From the NCBI GenBank assembly GCA_946965045.2, contig OX337234.1, positions 3,286,001-3,350,000 on the forward strand: 64,000 nucleotides of DNA, given 5' to 3'. The notes below the pieces were generated by a model that made no database searches, was not told the DNA's origin, and saw nothing but the letters and a program-made list of their open reading frames with translations. The DNA is from Epithemia pelagica (taxonomy: Eukaryota; Bacillariophyta; Bacillariophyceae; Surirellales; Surirellaceae). Position 1 is the first letter of the stretch. Every line of letters starts with the position of its first letter. Made by a program: the position numbers and the translations under genes. Of this stretch, positions 36,778 through 46,180 are shown in pieces.

Positions 36778-37709
36778 ATGGGTTGTAGTCAATCCTTCAC
36801 CAAGCAATCCTCCGAAAAGCATGTACCATCCGACACTCTAACGGAATCCTCCTCTTACAAGGGTACCTCTACTACTTCTGTCGACAAGAACAAGAACAAC
36901 AACAACAAGAAGCCGACGCGTCCCATGGTCTTTGCGATCATGCGCAATGGTCATGAAGTCATTCGAGGGGGCATGAAAGATATTCAAACGGCACTCGACG
37001 AACACAGGGTCGAGGAGGCCATGGACATATATCTCCAACTCGACAAGTGGATGAAATTGCACTTTCTCATGGAAGAAGGACGTCCCGGTTCCGCTGGCGA
37101 CACGACTCCCATGGGCATGTTTCGGTACGTGGGTCGACCGATCCTACCTAAGACTCCGGATGACTCCAAATTGTTGCGGCCCATTTCTCTCGACTCGTTT
37201 CCTTCTGACACGTATAGTTCTTTTTGGTTTTCAGGTTGTTGGACCACAAGTTTGACAATGTGGCCACCAAAGCTGGATTGAGACAAGACCATGAGGCTGT
37301 CGACGAAGTCGAGGCCGAAGCGATGCGGGCCGTTCAAGCCAGGGACGGTGAGGCCTTTTCCATGGCCTTTGTCGAATATCAACAAATCAATATCGATCAC
37401 ATGGAGAAGGAAGAAAAAGCCATGATGCCCAAGGTTAAGGAAATGATCAAGGAAGGTGCCAGCATGAGACAATTGGTCCGCGACGAATTAATGGCCTTGA
37501 TTGTGGACTCGCCCGATATGGAACACTTTGTCAAATATGCCAATGAAATATTAGTACGACATGCCGACAATATGCCACGTGCTCGTGTCTTTGATCATGC
37601 CTTGTTGGCGGTTTCGACACCCCAAGAATGGGACAAATATGACGCATGGATAAAGGAAACCATGCCGGACGAAGTCTATCAAGAAATTAACAATGCCATC
37701 CATGCCTAA
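36778..37709 (+). CDS. Hemerythrin-like (HHE domain) protein A, two exons
   Basis: Exon 36778-37124, intron 37125-37234 (110 bp, GTACGT...TCAG, phase 2), exon 37235-37709; 273 residues. The N-terminus MGCSQS is a textbook N-myristoylation site with an adjacent Cys for palmitoylation, so membrane attachment is likely. An Asn/Lys/Thr-rich linker is followed by the conserved block 'PMVFAIMRNGHEVIRGGMKD', which carries the first His. A helical bundle then holds the expected His/Glu iron ligands: 'KLHFLMEEG', 'LLDHKFDNV', 'DHEAVDEVE', 'NIDHMEKEEKAMMPK' and 'HADNMPRARVFDHA'. Hemerythrin-like proteins bind O2, NO or iron at a diiron site; the role in diatoms is not settled. A close paralogue with the same intron position lies at 42141-43078 in the opposite orientation. 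Confidence 0.88.
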
Positions 37710-38042
37710 GACCAAGTGGAGGAGGAGACTTTCTCTCAGCGAACCAATGGGGTAGAGTAGCAACGGATGCTCGTCGCTAGATTCGCATAGTCAATGTACT
37801 GTGGGGGGAACACAAAGTAAACAATTGTTGTCGATGGTGTCCTAGATCTAATATGCAGATTCAAAACCACCACTCGAACCATTCGAAAAAATCTTATTCG
37901 AGGAACAAAGGTCCTATATGGTCGAGTGTGACCTATGGCACACTACAGTCTGCATCATCTAGATACAGCAAGCAGACAGCATTCCAGCCAACTTTCGCGG
38001 CACAGAGAAAAGTTTAGGTCACAGTCAGGCGCACTTTCGTAT
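37710..38042. other. Short convergent spacer
   Basis: 333 bp between the 3' ends of hemerythrin A and the minus-strand membrane protein gene. Nothing beyond probable 3' UTRs is seen. Confidence 0.6.
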
Positions 38043-39053
38043 TTAGTTTTTCTTGCTGACTGTCTGTTTTGTTTTCTTGTTCTTTTTGTTTTCCTCTTCC
38101 TCTTCTTGGGCTACCAACAAATCTCGTCGTAGTTGATACACCTTGAGTACATGACGTGATACCTGGTCTTGTTGTTGATCCATGAACCAGACACAGGCCG
38201 TGACCAGGACATGATAGACAACCACAACGGGTAAACTCCGTTGTCGTTCAACGGGTTCAATTTCGGCCCGTTGCAACAAGTGTCCATCCAAACAGGAATC
38301 CATGGAGGGTTCCAAATTGCGATGGGCAAAGTACAAGGCCAAGAGGGGAGCAATACAGGCATTGGCCACCATGTACCGACCATCGGAAAATAAGGCTTGC
38401 TTTTTCAATAAACGGGGATCCACGTCCAAACCAACTTTATTCTTGGTTTTGGCATCACCATGATCGTCATCGTCCTTTTTGTTGGTCCAACTCGCACTCT
38501 GTTCTTGTCGGCGTTTCAAGGCGGTTTGTTGTTTTTGCAAAAAGAAGGAGAGAAAGCAGGACATGACAATGGCCAAAATATGAACCAAGGAATCTGTCAA
38601 GACCAAGCCGACCGCCTGCCAGCCGGAGATGGGTTTGGTATCGCCTTGGACGGCGTTGGCATTGAATTGTTTGACATCTTGTAAACAGGCAGTAGATGGA
38701 TTTTGCATTTGATGAAAGGCAAGCAACATTACCATGTAGGACAAACGAACCAAATAGGTAATCCATTGTTGATGCAAGGTTTGCACCTTGAATTCATTTT
38801 TGCGAACCGCCAATTCCGCCCGAGACACTTGTTCTTCCAAGGTTTCCACCACTGATTTTTCTTTCTTATTGTCGTTGGTTGTAGTTTTAGTCTTCTTCTT
38901 TTTGCTGGTCGTTTTTGTGGTTGTTTTGTTGGGAGCTGTCGTAGGGTTCATGTCGCCGTCGTCGTCGTTGCTGGACGATGGTGGCACTTGAAACTCGCCA
39001 CTGCTATGTTCCAAATTGTAATAGCCTTGTTGCGATTGCGTTTCCTTGCTCAT
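38043..39053 (-). CDS. Uncharacterised multi-pass membrane protein
   Basis: A single-exon 336-residue frame from the ATG at 39053 to TAA at 38043. The first 85 residues are Ser/Asp-rich and then Lys/Thr-rich, low complexity. A helical segment ('ETLEEQVSRAELAVRKNEF') follows. Four hydrophobic stretches suggest membrane spans: 'YLVRLSYMVMLLAFH', 'DSLVHILAIVMSCFLSFFL', 'ANACIAPLLALYFAH' and 'VVVVYHVLVTACVWFM'. Loops contain paired Cys (one in the first loop, one in the third) that could face a lumen. The C-terminus is Glu- then Lys-rich. There is no signal peptide or plastid presequence. I recognise no family. The clean start, continuous frame and membrane-helix pattern make it a likely real gene. 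Confidence 0.7.
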   Translation of the reverse strand: MSKETQSQQGYYNLEHSSGEFQVPPSSSNDDDGDMNPTTAPNKTTTKTTSKKKKTKTTTNDNKKEKSVVETLEEQVSRAELAVRKNEFKVQTLHQQWITYLVRLSYMVMLLAFHQMQNPSTACLQDVKQFNANAVQGDTKPISGWQAVGLVLTDSLVHILAIVMSCFLSFFLQKQQTALKRRQEQSASWTNKKDDDDHGDAKTKNKVGLDVDPRLLKKQALFSDGRYMVANACIAPLLALYFAHRNLEPSMDSCLDGHLLQRAEIEPVERQRSLPVVVVYHVLVTACVWFMDQQQDQVSRHVLKVYQLRRDLLVAQEEEEENKKNKKTKQTVSKKN

Positions 39054-40632
39054 GGTTGTTTTGTGTATCTATAGAGTGTTTGGAAAAGTCGATGAGAGAG
39101 CGAGAGGAGAGATGCTTTTTGGACTATCGACACCCTCTTTGGAGATGAGACAGGAAAAAGTAACCTTATCTGCAAAGATACGACATCAATCGTGTCGCAC
39201 TGTTCGTTGTTCGTCCCTTTTGCCTCACCAAAAAAGCGACACAAAAGCGAAATATCATTTACTACGGGGTAGCAGAGCTAGCTATTTTACAAAACTTGTT
39301 TGGTGCTGGATGATGAACCGCTTTGTGGAATTGTGAGATCGAGGTAGCTTTTTCGAGTGGAACAACTCCTGTCCAGTCTTTGATGGAGGAGCGTCAGTTT
39401 GCAATCCACGTGATGTTTCACTGGAATCCAGAGGGCTTCTTCCTTCCTCCCATTCAATCATGAAAAAAGTCCTCCGTCCCGCTTGTTGTCGTCTTGTGGT
39501 GGTGGCTGCTGGCCGGCAACTCCACGCAGTATGTGACTGGGTGCTTTTCTTGATGGTAAACCAGCCAGTCGTGGTATGAGACAATATAGTACATCCGATG
39601 GATAGCGATCGTAACCCACTTGCTGAGCGGGTCCAAGTCCGATTCCTTCTTTGTCTCCTCTACCGGGTGTTCCCAGTGACATGCTTGACGCACCGACAGG
39701 TCTAACATAACAGTGGTTGTCTTTGTTTGCCAGTGCACGGTCCACGTATTATTCATCCGTTGTCATGAGTAGGTTCCAGTGGAGCAAAAAGTGTTTGCTC
39801 TTTCGCGATCTCCAGAATCAAACAGTCCTCCCATTGCCCCCCAATCCCAATACGCAAGGAACCATTGCTCCTTTTGGCATTGGATGCAAGACGATGGAAC
39901 GTGAAATGTGAATGGAGTGTGTATTCTGTTCTGTATGTTACATCATGTATGTATGTGGCATCATCAGACCCTCGATCCTCGAGGAGATTACGACTTCGGA
40001 GTTCCAGTCCTCCCATTGCCCCCCAATCTCAAAACGCAAGGAAACATTGCGCTTTTTGGCATTGGATGCAAGACAATGGAACGTGAAATGTGAATGAAGT
40101 GTAGATTCTGTTGTATGTTACATCATGATGATGTATGTGGCATCATCAGACCCTCGATCCTCGATGGATTACAACGACTTCGGAGTTCCGTGGTCTCCGA
40201 ATATGTTCCAGTGGGACTCGCGTTCCTTGTTTTCGTCATGGGCGGTTGTTTCAGTATTATTTGGCTTTGATAAACCTCTATCAGCTATTAGGTCGACGTC
40301 CCATGTGTCAGCCGTGCGGCGAATGACGTCAAAGAGGTCAAAAGTCCAAATCCTCTCTACAATAGGAGTTGTAGAGAAGTATCTGATCCTCTAGCTAGAG
40401 GAGTATCGATTATCGATCCGTAGCTAGGATAGTTTTTTGTCGCACCCTCTGGCTCGCCATCCGGAGCGCCAGAAGGTTCCGTGACTGATGGACAAGGTGT
40501 CAACTGAGTCACGGTTGAAGTCGCACAAACCAGTCCAAAGATCGCACTCGAATGAGGTGTTTTCTGTTGACATCAAGATCTCTCTCTGTTTGGGGTGCTG
40601 TGCCGTCACCAAGACATTGCAACGCTGATACA
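39054..40632. other. Intergenic region with a tandem duplication
   Basis: 1579 bp between divergent genes. No coding sequence is supported. It holds the 182-bp tandem duplication listed separately and several palindromic CTAGCTAG-type strings near 40390-40430. Confidence 0.55.
39823..40189. repeat. Tandem duplication with 182-bp period, two copies
   Basis: Copy 1 about 39823-40004, copy 2 about 40005-40189. Both run from CAGTCCTCCCATTGCCCCCC through TTTTGGCATTGGATGCAAGAC and GGAACGTGAAATGTGAATG to ATCAGACCCTCGATCCTCGA and GACTTCGGAGTTCC. Identity is high, with a few small indels, so the duplication is fairly recent. Confidence 0.9.
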
Positions 40633-41706
40633 ATGTGGTCCAAGTCTCTTCTATCCCTTTTCTTGGTCGGAAATGCCTCTGTAATGACGACGACTGCCTT
40701 TGTGGCACCATCGTCGTCCATGTGCAGCAGCAAGATTGGGTCGTTGGATGCGACGGTTCGTGACAACGACAACAACGACCTGACAACCCGCCGTCACTTT
40801 GGTCAACAAGCCTTGACGACCAGTATTGTGACCTGGACCAGCACTTGGTTTGGTCCCTCGGTATTCGTGGCCGATGCGACGGGTCGTGCGACTTTGGAAC
40901 CAGTGTATCGTCGGTATGGTCCTCGCATTCGCGCCGGTGGAGACTTTTATCAAACGGAATTCAAACAATTGGTCCAAAAGGGTGATTGGGAAGGCATTCA
41001 AGCGGCTCTCCGCGAAATACCCGATCGTGTCAAGGGAGATTTGAACAAACCCGATGCCGGTGTCGCTCAACGAGCGCGATTGGCGGGAGGCTTTTCCGAT
41101 GCGCGTGTCTTGGTAGCCGGTACGTACATGATGAACGACAGTGTATAGCGAATGCATTCCGTGTGGCACAATGAAAGGAGTGGTCGGAGAGTGCGCATGC
41201 GAGGGGAGGAACTGTGTTTCTTGTGATCGTTGCTACCATTTTATCAATTGTCTACTATTCTTGGGCAAGATAGATTCATCACTGACCGCTGACCGTGTCT
41301 CTCTCAATTGTTGGTTTGGACATGGACGCATTTTTTTTGCAAACCACCTGCGGGGCTTCTCGGTCTATACACACCTACACACACCTACACACATGCAGCC
41401 GACTTGTTTGCCAGTGCCTTTTCGAGTCAGAATTCCATTTCTCCCAAAACCAAGGCCATGAAGGCCTCCGTGACCAAATTGCGATCCATAATCGCCGAAA
41501 TGGATGGCCTTACCAAACAGGCCCTGGGTCAAGACACGGGCGGTGGCTTTTTTGGATTGGGTGGCAAGAAAAAGGTCAACGAGGCCGAACTCTTGCAACA
41601 AATGCGAGTCCTGTACGCGCAGGGTGGCAATGCCTGGAACGAATACATTTTTGCCGCCAATGACGAATTGGCCTTGCAATTTGACCGATTTGAATATGTC
41701 AAGTAG
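40633..41706 (+). CDS. Predicted thylakoid-lumen protein (PsbQ-like helical bundle?), two exons
   Basis: Exon 40633-41119, intron 41120-41398 (279 bp, GTACGT...GCAG, phase 1), exon 41399-41706; 264 residues. The N-terminus has three targeting layers: a signal peptide ('LLSLFLVGNAS'), the motif 'TTTAFVAP' typical of diatom plastid presequences, and near residue 53 a twin-arginine 'TTRRHFGQQAL' with a hydrophobic stretch ending 'VFVADA'. That is the pattern of a Tat-dependent thylakoid-lumen signal. The mature part (about 180 residues) is helical and basic: 'YRRYGPRIRAGGDFYQTEF', 'VQKGDWEGIQAALREIP', 'KAMKASVTKLRSIIAEMDGL', 'GGNAWNEYIFAANDELA'. This composition suggests a lumenal four-helix protein of the PsbQ type associated with photosystem II, but I cannot assign it to a named subunit. 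The ATG at 40633 is the one that opens the signal peptide. Confidence 0.78.
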
Positions 41707-42140
41707 AATCAAAACCCATCAATCAGAGAGTCAAACACGGAAACTCGCAGAAACAGAAATTGCACGCACACACACAACCACAAAGATTGAGACACACACC
41801 TGTTTCTACTACAACGTCACATCTGTCGTGACCAACCACCCAGGAGCACACAGGGATCTATTCTAACAGTATATAGTAAATACAGTCGAAAAGTATAGTA
41901 GTATTTGGCTGTCTGTTGAAATGAATTTGTCTTGTTCTGTACCATGAATCGAGCAAAAGACGATTGCTCCTACCAACAAAGAACGAATGCACTTCCCAAT
42001 AAAGCCTCGAGAGAATCACCACAAGTTTCGAGGATTTGCGAAACAAGCGTTCCTTCTCACTTGTTGTTTCGGAATTCGATACCGACACTCTCTCTTTTAT
42101 CTCATTTTGGTTGGTGTGTGTGTGTCTTGGTTCCTCCATG
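41707..42140. other. Convergent spacer
   Basis: 434 bp between the lumen-protein gene and hemerythrin B, which end toward each other. CACACACA runs near 41765-41800; otherwise nothing. Confidence 0.6.
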
Positions 42141-43078
42141 TTAGGCATTAATGGCGTCACTAATTTCTCGGTATTGTTCTTCCGACACGGTTTCTTGGAT
42201 CCAGGCGTCATATTTCTGCCATTCGTCGGCTGTCGATACGGCCCAGAGGGCATGATCAAAGACACGCGCCCGTGGCATGTTGTCGGCATGTCGTTCCAAC
42301 ACTTCATTGGCATATTTGACAAAGTGTTCCAAGTCGGGCGAGTCGAGAATCAAGGCCAACAATTCATCCCGCATGAGTTGTTTCATGTTGACTCCTTCCT
42401 TGGCCATTTGACTCACTTTGGGCATCATGATACTTTCTTCTTTTTCCAAATGACTCAGATTGAGTTGTTGGAGTTTGGCGTAGGCCACGCAAAAAGCCTC
42501 GCCGTCCTTGGATTCGACGGCACGATTCGTTTCGGTTTCCACCTCATCCAAGGCCTGATGATCTTCCAACAAGCCAGCCTTGCTGGCGACATTGTCAAAC
42601 TTTTGATCCAACAACCTGAAACAAACGCAAAGCAAAGCAAACAAAAGCAACACGCAAAAATTCAAAGATACAATCAGGAACTGAGACAAGGAATTGCGTC
42701 GCACGCAACGAAACTCATACTGGTTCCTTGTAGTGGTTGCATGGTATCCTCTTGATTCGGAAGAAGAGTCGACTACACGTACCGAAACATGCCCATGGGC
42801 GTCTCGGTGGAATTGGGGTGTCCTTCTTCCATGAGTTTGTGCAAGTGCATCCACTTGTCGAGTTTGCCATAGGTTTCCATGGCCTCGTCCATGTTTTGGG
42901 CATCCACGGCGGCTTGAATATCTTTCATACTCCCTCGAATCACTTCATGACCATTGCGCATAATGGCAAACACCATGGGACGCGGCTTATCAGGCGATGA
43001 AGCCGAAGCAGCAGCCGCCGCAGGCTTTTCCGGTGCCTCCGTGGCAGGGGTGGCCAATGTGGATTGCAGACATCCCAT
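42141..43078 (-). CDS. Hemerythrin-like (HHE domain) protein B, two exons
   Basis: Minus-strand exon 43078-42783, intron 42782-42616 (167 bp, GTACGT...TCAG, phase 2), exon 42615-42141; 256 residues. It is closely related to hemerythrin A: shared 'PMVFAIMRNGHEVIRG', 'PMGMFRLLD' across the splice site, and 'HADNMPRARVFDHAL'. The intron sits at the same codon, so the pair arose by duplication after the intron was gained. The N-terminus MGCLQS again carries a myristoylation and acylation signature, followed by an Ala/Pro-rich linker where protein A has Asn/Lys. All His and Glu positions expected for the diiron site are present ('HNLS-like' loop replaced by 'LNLSHLEKEES'). The open frame continues upstream of the ATG at 43078 but without the acylation motif, which decides the start. 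Confidence 0.88.
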
Positions 43079-43794
43079 GATCCAGGTGGTACGAGGATGG
43101 TGTTTCTTCCGTTGCAACTGACTACTAGGTAGAGAGCGAGGACAACAAAAAAACTGGATGTTTTCCACCAAGCTTGCGAATTGGATTCAATGACGACGAC
43201 GAGGCCCGTGTTTGAGGGGAAAAAGCTTGTCGTCGAACCGCAAAAGAAGAAGAAGAAGAAGAAGAAGAAGACTTGGGTGATGCTGCTATTGCTTGTTGAA
43301 TCCAAGAGGAACAAGGTCGAGCGCCAACCACTGTCCGCAACATGCTACAGGAGAAAGAGAATGGGGGCAACGGCGATAAGGTTCTCCTCGTCCTCTTCCT
43401 CATTGTTCCATCGCGACCGACAGATGGACCGTAGGTTGGATCTTTTCGCGCGTGACGGGTGCGCACCATGCGCGAGCCACTTGGATTCGCATGGCTGGCG
43501 CGTCGAGTGCATGTTTCAACATGACCACAAGTGTAGGTCTCTGTATCTGTAGCTCTATCAACATAGTTTTCATACTAGAGTTACAAGTTACTCCTACAAC
43601 TCGCTCTTTTTGCCTTCAGATTTGGGTAGTCTCTAGAATTCAACGTCTTGCCGGTAATCTCTTGTTGTGAGGGGACGATGCCGGGGGAGAGGGTTACTGG
43701 TATCTGTGGTTTGTCGTACCTCTATATGCTTGGTTTGGAGTCGTCAGAGCAGGAACCAGTACAGACAGCAGCATGATGGTTTCTTGTCCTTGAC
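43079..43794. other. Spacer upstream of hemerythrin B and downstream of PTOX
   Basis: 716 bp. An (AAG)n microsatellite lies at about 43244-43272. No gene seen. Confidence 0.55.
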
Positions 43795-45168
43795 CTAGAA
43801 ATCCTCTTCGGATGTGCAAGCCCTATTGACCTCTTCCGACCAAGTCAGCCACTCTCTTCTCTTTTGGGCTTCATCGTCTTCCGTGACAGCCTGGTTGTTG
43901 TTGTTGTTGTTGCCTCGTCTGGTGGGGTTGGGATTCCAATGCGGCGATACAATCTTGTTGGATCCACAGTCGGCATAATGTTTGCAGGCATTCATGGTTT
44001 TGACATGTTCGCCTTCGTCTTGACAAATATTCTGAAACACGTCGTAAAGGGTACCACACGGCGGCGTTCTCGTTTGGGGCTTTTTGGAGACTTGAAAATC
44101 GTCAAACATGTAGGGATTGTCCGCTTGGTAATAGGCAATGGCCACTTGGGGTGCCGGCAGCGACACGAGTCGCTCCTTGTTTTCTTTGACAAAGGTTCCG
44201 TAGGTATCCACGGCGTGACTTTCCAACAACTCCATGAATTCATACGCGGCCTTGGGACTGCACAAAAAGAGCCCGTTAATGGCCCAGTAGTAGCCAAAGG
44301 CCACGTGGTAGCCCAAGAACCGATCGCGCCATCGCGCATTGCCTCCCAAGGCTTCCATGATGAGCAAATGATGCAATTCATTGTATTCTTCCGCGTAATG
44401 AATTTTGCGGAGTTCCGGTTCGCGCCACCAGCCAAAACTTTCGTACAAGTGCAACATGGACACGTAGGAAAAGTAGGGAATGCGGGCAATAATTTCCAAA
44501 AACCAAAATCGGGCAATGGGTCGTCCGGGAAACAATTCGTCCAGCGCAAAACATCCCACGTCGTAGAGCCATCGCGACACGACATTGGTTTCCACTTTTT
44601 GGCCGGCCACGACTTCGCGTCGGTGCTCGGCCTCCTTCACGGCCTCATTGTCCAAGGTAAAGCCCAAACAATCGGGCAGTCGCTGACTGCGTGGTACGTA
44701 CGATTCGTGACGGAGTTTCAGGCCCGTCTCCTCCAACAGTTCCTGCACAAGGCTCGATCCTTGACGCCGGAAATTGTCCAAGGCCAATTCAAAGGCACTT
44801 TCGGGCTTGTTTCCGTCACTGTAGGTTGTCGAGTCCAGGTACGAACGCGCATTGACACGGGGAAGAACTCGACCATTCTCCTCCTCCTCCTTGGGTGGGT
44901 TTGTTGGGTCCTCGTCGTTTGGTAACACAGGAGGAGGAGGAGAGGAGGAGGGTGGTTCCGTTTGACGTGTCGAGTCGACCGCCATGAGTGGCTGCGGATA
45001 ATGGTGTGGCGTCCTCCTTTGGATGACACGGGTGCTAGCCGGCGTCACAACAAAGCCTTCCGACGGCGTTGCCCCAAACGTGAGGAAAAGAATCGCATGC
45101 AGCGGTTGGAATCGAAGGATTCGTCGTATCGTCGTGGTTGTTGTTGTCGTCGTTGTCGTCGTCTTCAT
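43795..45168 (-). CDS. PTOX: Plastid terminal oxidase (PTOX; plastoquinol oxidase)
   Basis: A single-exon 457-residue protein on the minus strand (ATG 45168, TAG 43795). It belongs to the alternative-oxidase diiron family, plastid branch. PTOX oxidises plastoquinol with O2 and serves as an electron safety valve and in carotenoid desaturation. Diiron ligands are visible in order: Glu of 'RFWFLEIIARIPYFSY', Glu and His of 'YNELHHLLIMEALGG', Glu of 'LLESHAVDTYGTF', and Glu/His of 'QDEGEHVKTM'. The N-terminus starts with 11 Thr after MK, then a hydrophobic signal ('LHAILFLTFGATPSEGF') with 'GFVVTP' as the plastid cleavage motif. A Pro/Ser- and Glu-rich linker precedes the catalytic part. The C-terminus has six Asn in a row. 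Identity as PTOX and not mitochondrial AOX rests on the presequence and the 'FGWWREPELRKIHYAEE' region. Confidence 0.93.
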   Translation of the reverse strand: MKTTTTTTTTTTTIRRILRFQPLHAILFLTFGATPSEGFVVTPASTRVIQRRTPHHYPQPLMAVDSTRQTEPPSSSPPPPVLPNDEDPTNPPKEEEENGRVLPRVNARSYLDSTTYSDGNKPESAFELALDNFRRQGSSLVQELLEETGLKLRHESYVPRSQRLPDCLGFTLDNEAVKEAEHRREVVAGQKVETNVVSRWLYDVGCFALDELFPGRPIARFWFLEIIARIPYFSYVSMLHLYESFGWWREPELRKIHYAEEYNELHHLLIMEALGGNARWRDRFLGYHVAFGYYWAINGLFLCSPKAAYEFMELLESHAVDTYGTFVKENKERLVSLPAPQVAIAYYQADNPYMFDDFQVSKKPQTRTPPCGTLYDVFQNICQDEGEHVKTMNACKHYADCGSNKIVSPHWNPNPTRRGNNNNNNQAVTEDDEAQKRREWLTWSEEVNRACTSEEDF

Positions 45169-46180
45169 GATGATGATTTGGATTCCGACTCAGTTTCCTG
45201 GTTGCAGCAAGCGAGATGGATGATGAAGCAGAAAGCAGCTTTACGATCTCTCTGTCTCGAGAAGGAAGCAATGGATCGTGATGTGTCTGGGTTTGGAAAG
45301 GCCATTGGAATCATGGAGAGTTCTTTCGGGGGAATGATGTCATTCGGGTTGGGGTACCCGGATATGCAGCATATTGTACATTCTCAATTCTCATACCTAT
45401 ATATTCTATATTGTGTCTTTGTTTTACGAGTATACGATTATAGCATTCTCGTACTTATTTCTCGGAGTAATAGTATATTAAACAAAGTACCTCCAAGGAG
45501 AAGCAAGGTAGTCTACATAGCAGATAGCAGCAGTTCAGGGTCCAGGATGCTATAGATACCGCTTCTTTCTTTGGTTGCTTCTCTATTATTTCTAGTAGAG
45601 TAGAATCGCTGACAAAAGGACGTGTTGTCGAGGAAACAACAGTGGAGAACCGCGTTGTCATCATCATTATCGTCGTCGTCGTCGTCGTCGTTCCAACAGA
45701 GCGAACCACAGTCGTTCAGGACTGCCTGCCCTGTGCCCACACACATGTGTGGTGCTGGAGAGAGAGACAGCTTTGGTGCGTCAGGGGACGAATCAAACGG
45801 AACAAGAGTCGTGACGTACGAATGGAAAACAAAAGTTCCCTACCATTGGGGTCGTGGTCCATTGTCATGTGTGGCTACTACAACTTAGTCACTCTAGTAG
45901 ATCTATTCTGGTCGACGCGAGTCCAGAGAGGTTGTAGTCCGCACACCAGAATATATTTCAGGACAAGAGAGCTTGACTGCACAAAGAGTGTGTGGGCGGC
46001 GATTTCGACCTAACAGGTCTTGACGACAATCATGGAGCCGTCTGTTTCCCAGCAGTACTTGGTAGATCCCTTAACAGGGGAATGGAGTGCGGGAGAGGAG
46101 ACAAACAAGTGGTTCTCTCTGTGTGTTTCTGCCGAACGGACACGAACCAAATTGTGTGTGTGTGTGTGGGACCATCATCA
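45169..46180. other. Intergenic region, no gene seen
   Basis: 1012 bp between the PTOX 5' end and the 3' end of the kinase-epimerase gene. CGTCGTCGT microsatellite at about 45670-45690 and a TGTGTGTG run near 46154. Short open frames only. Confidence 0.55.
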
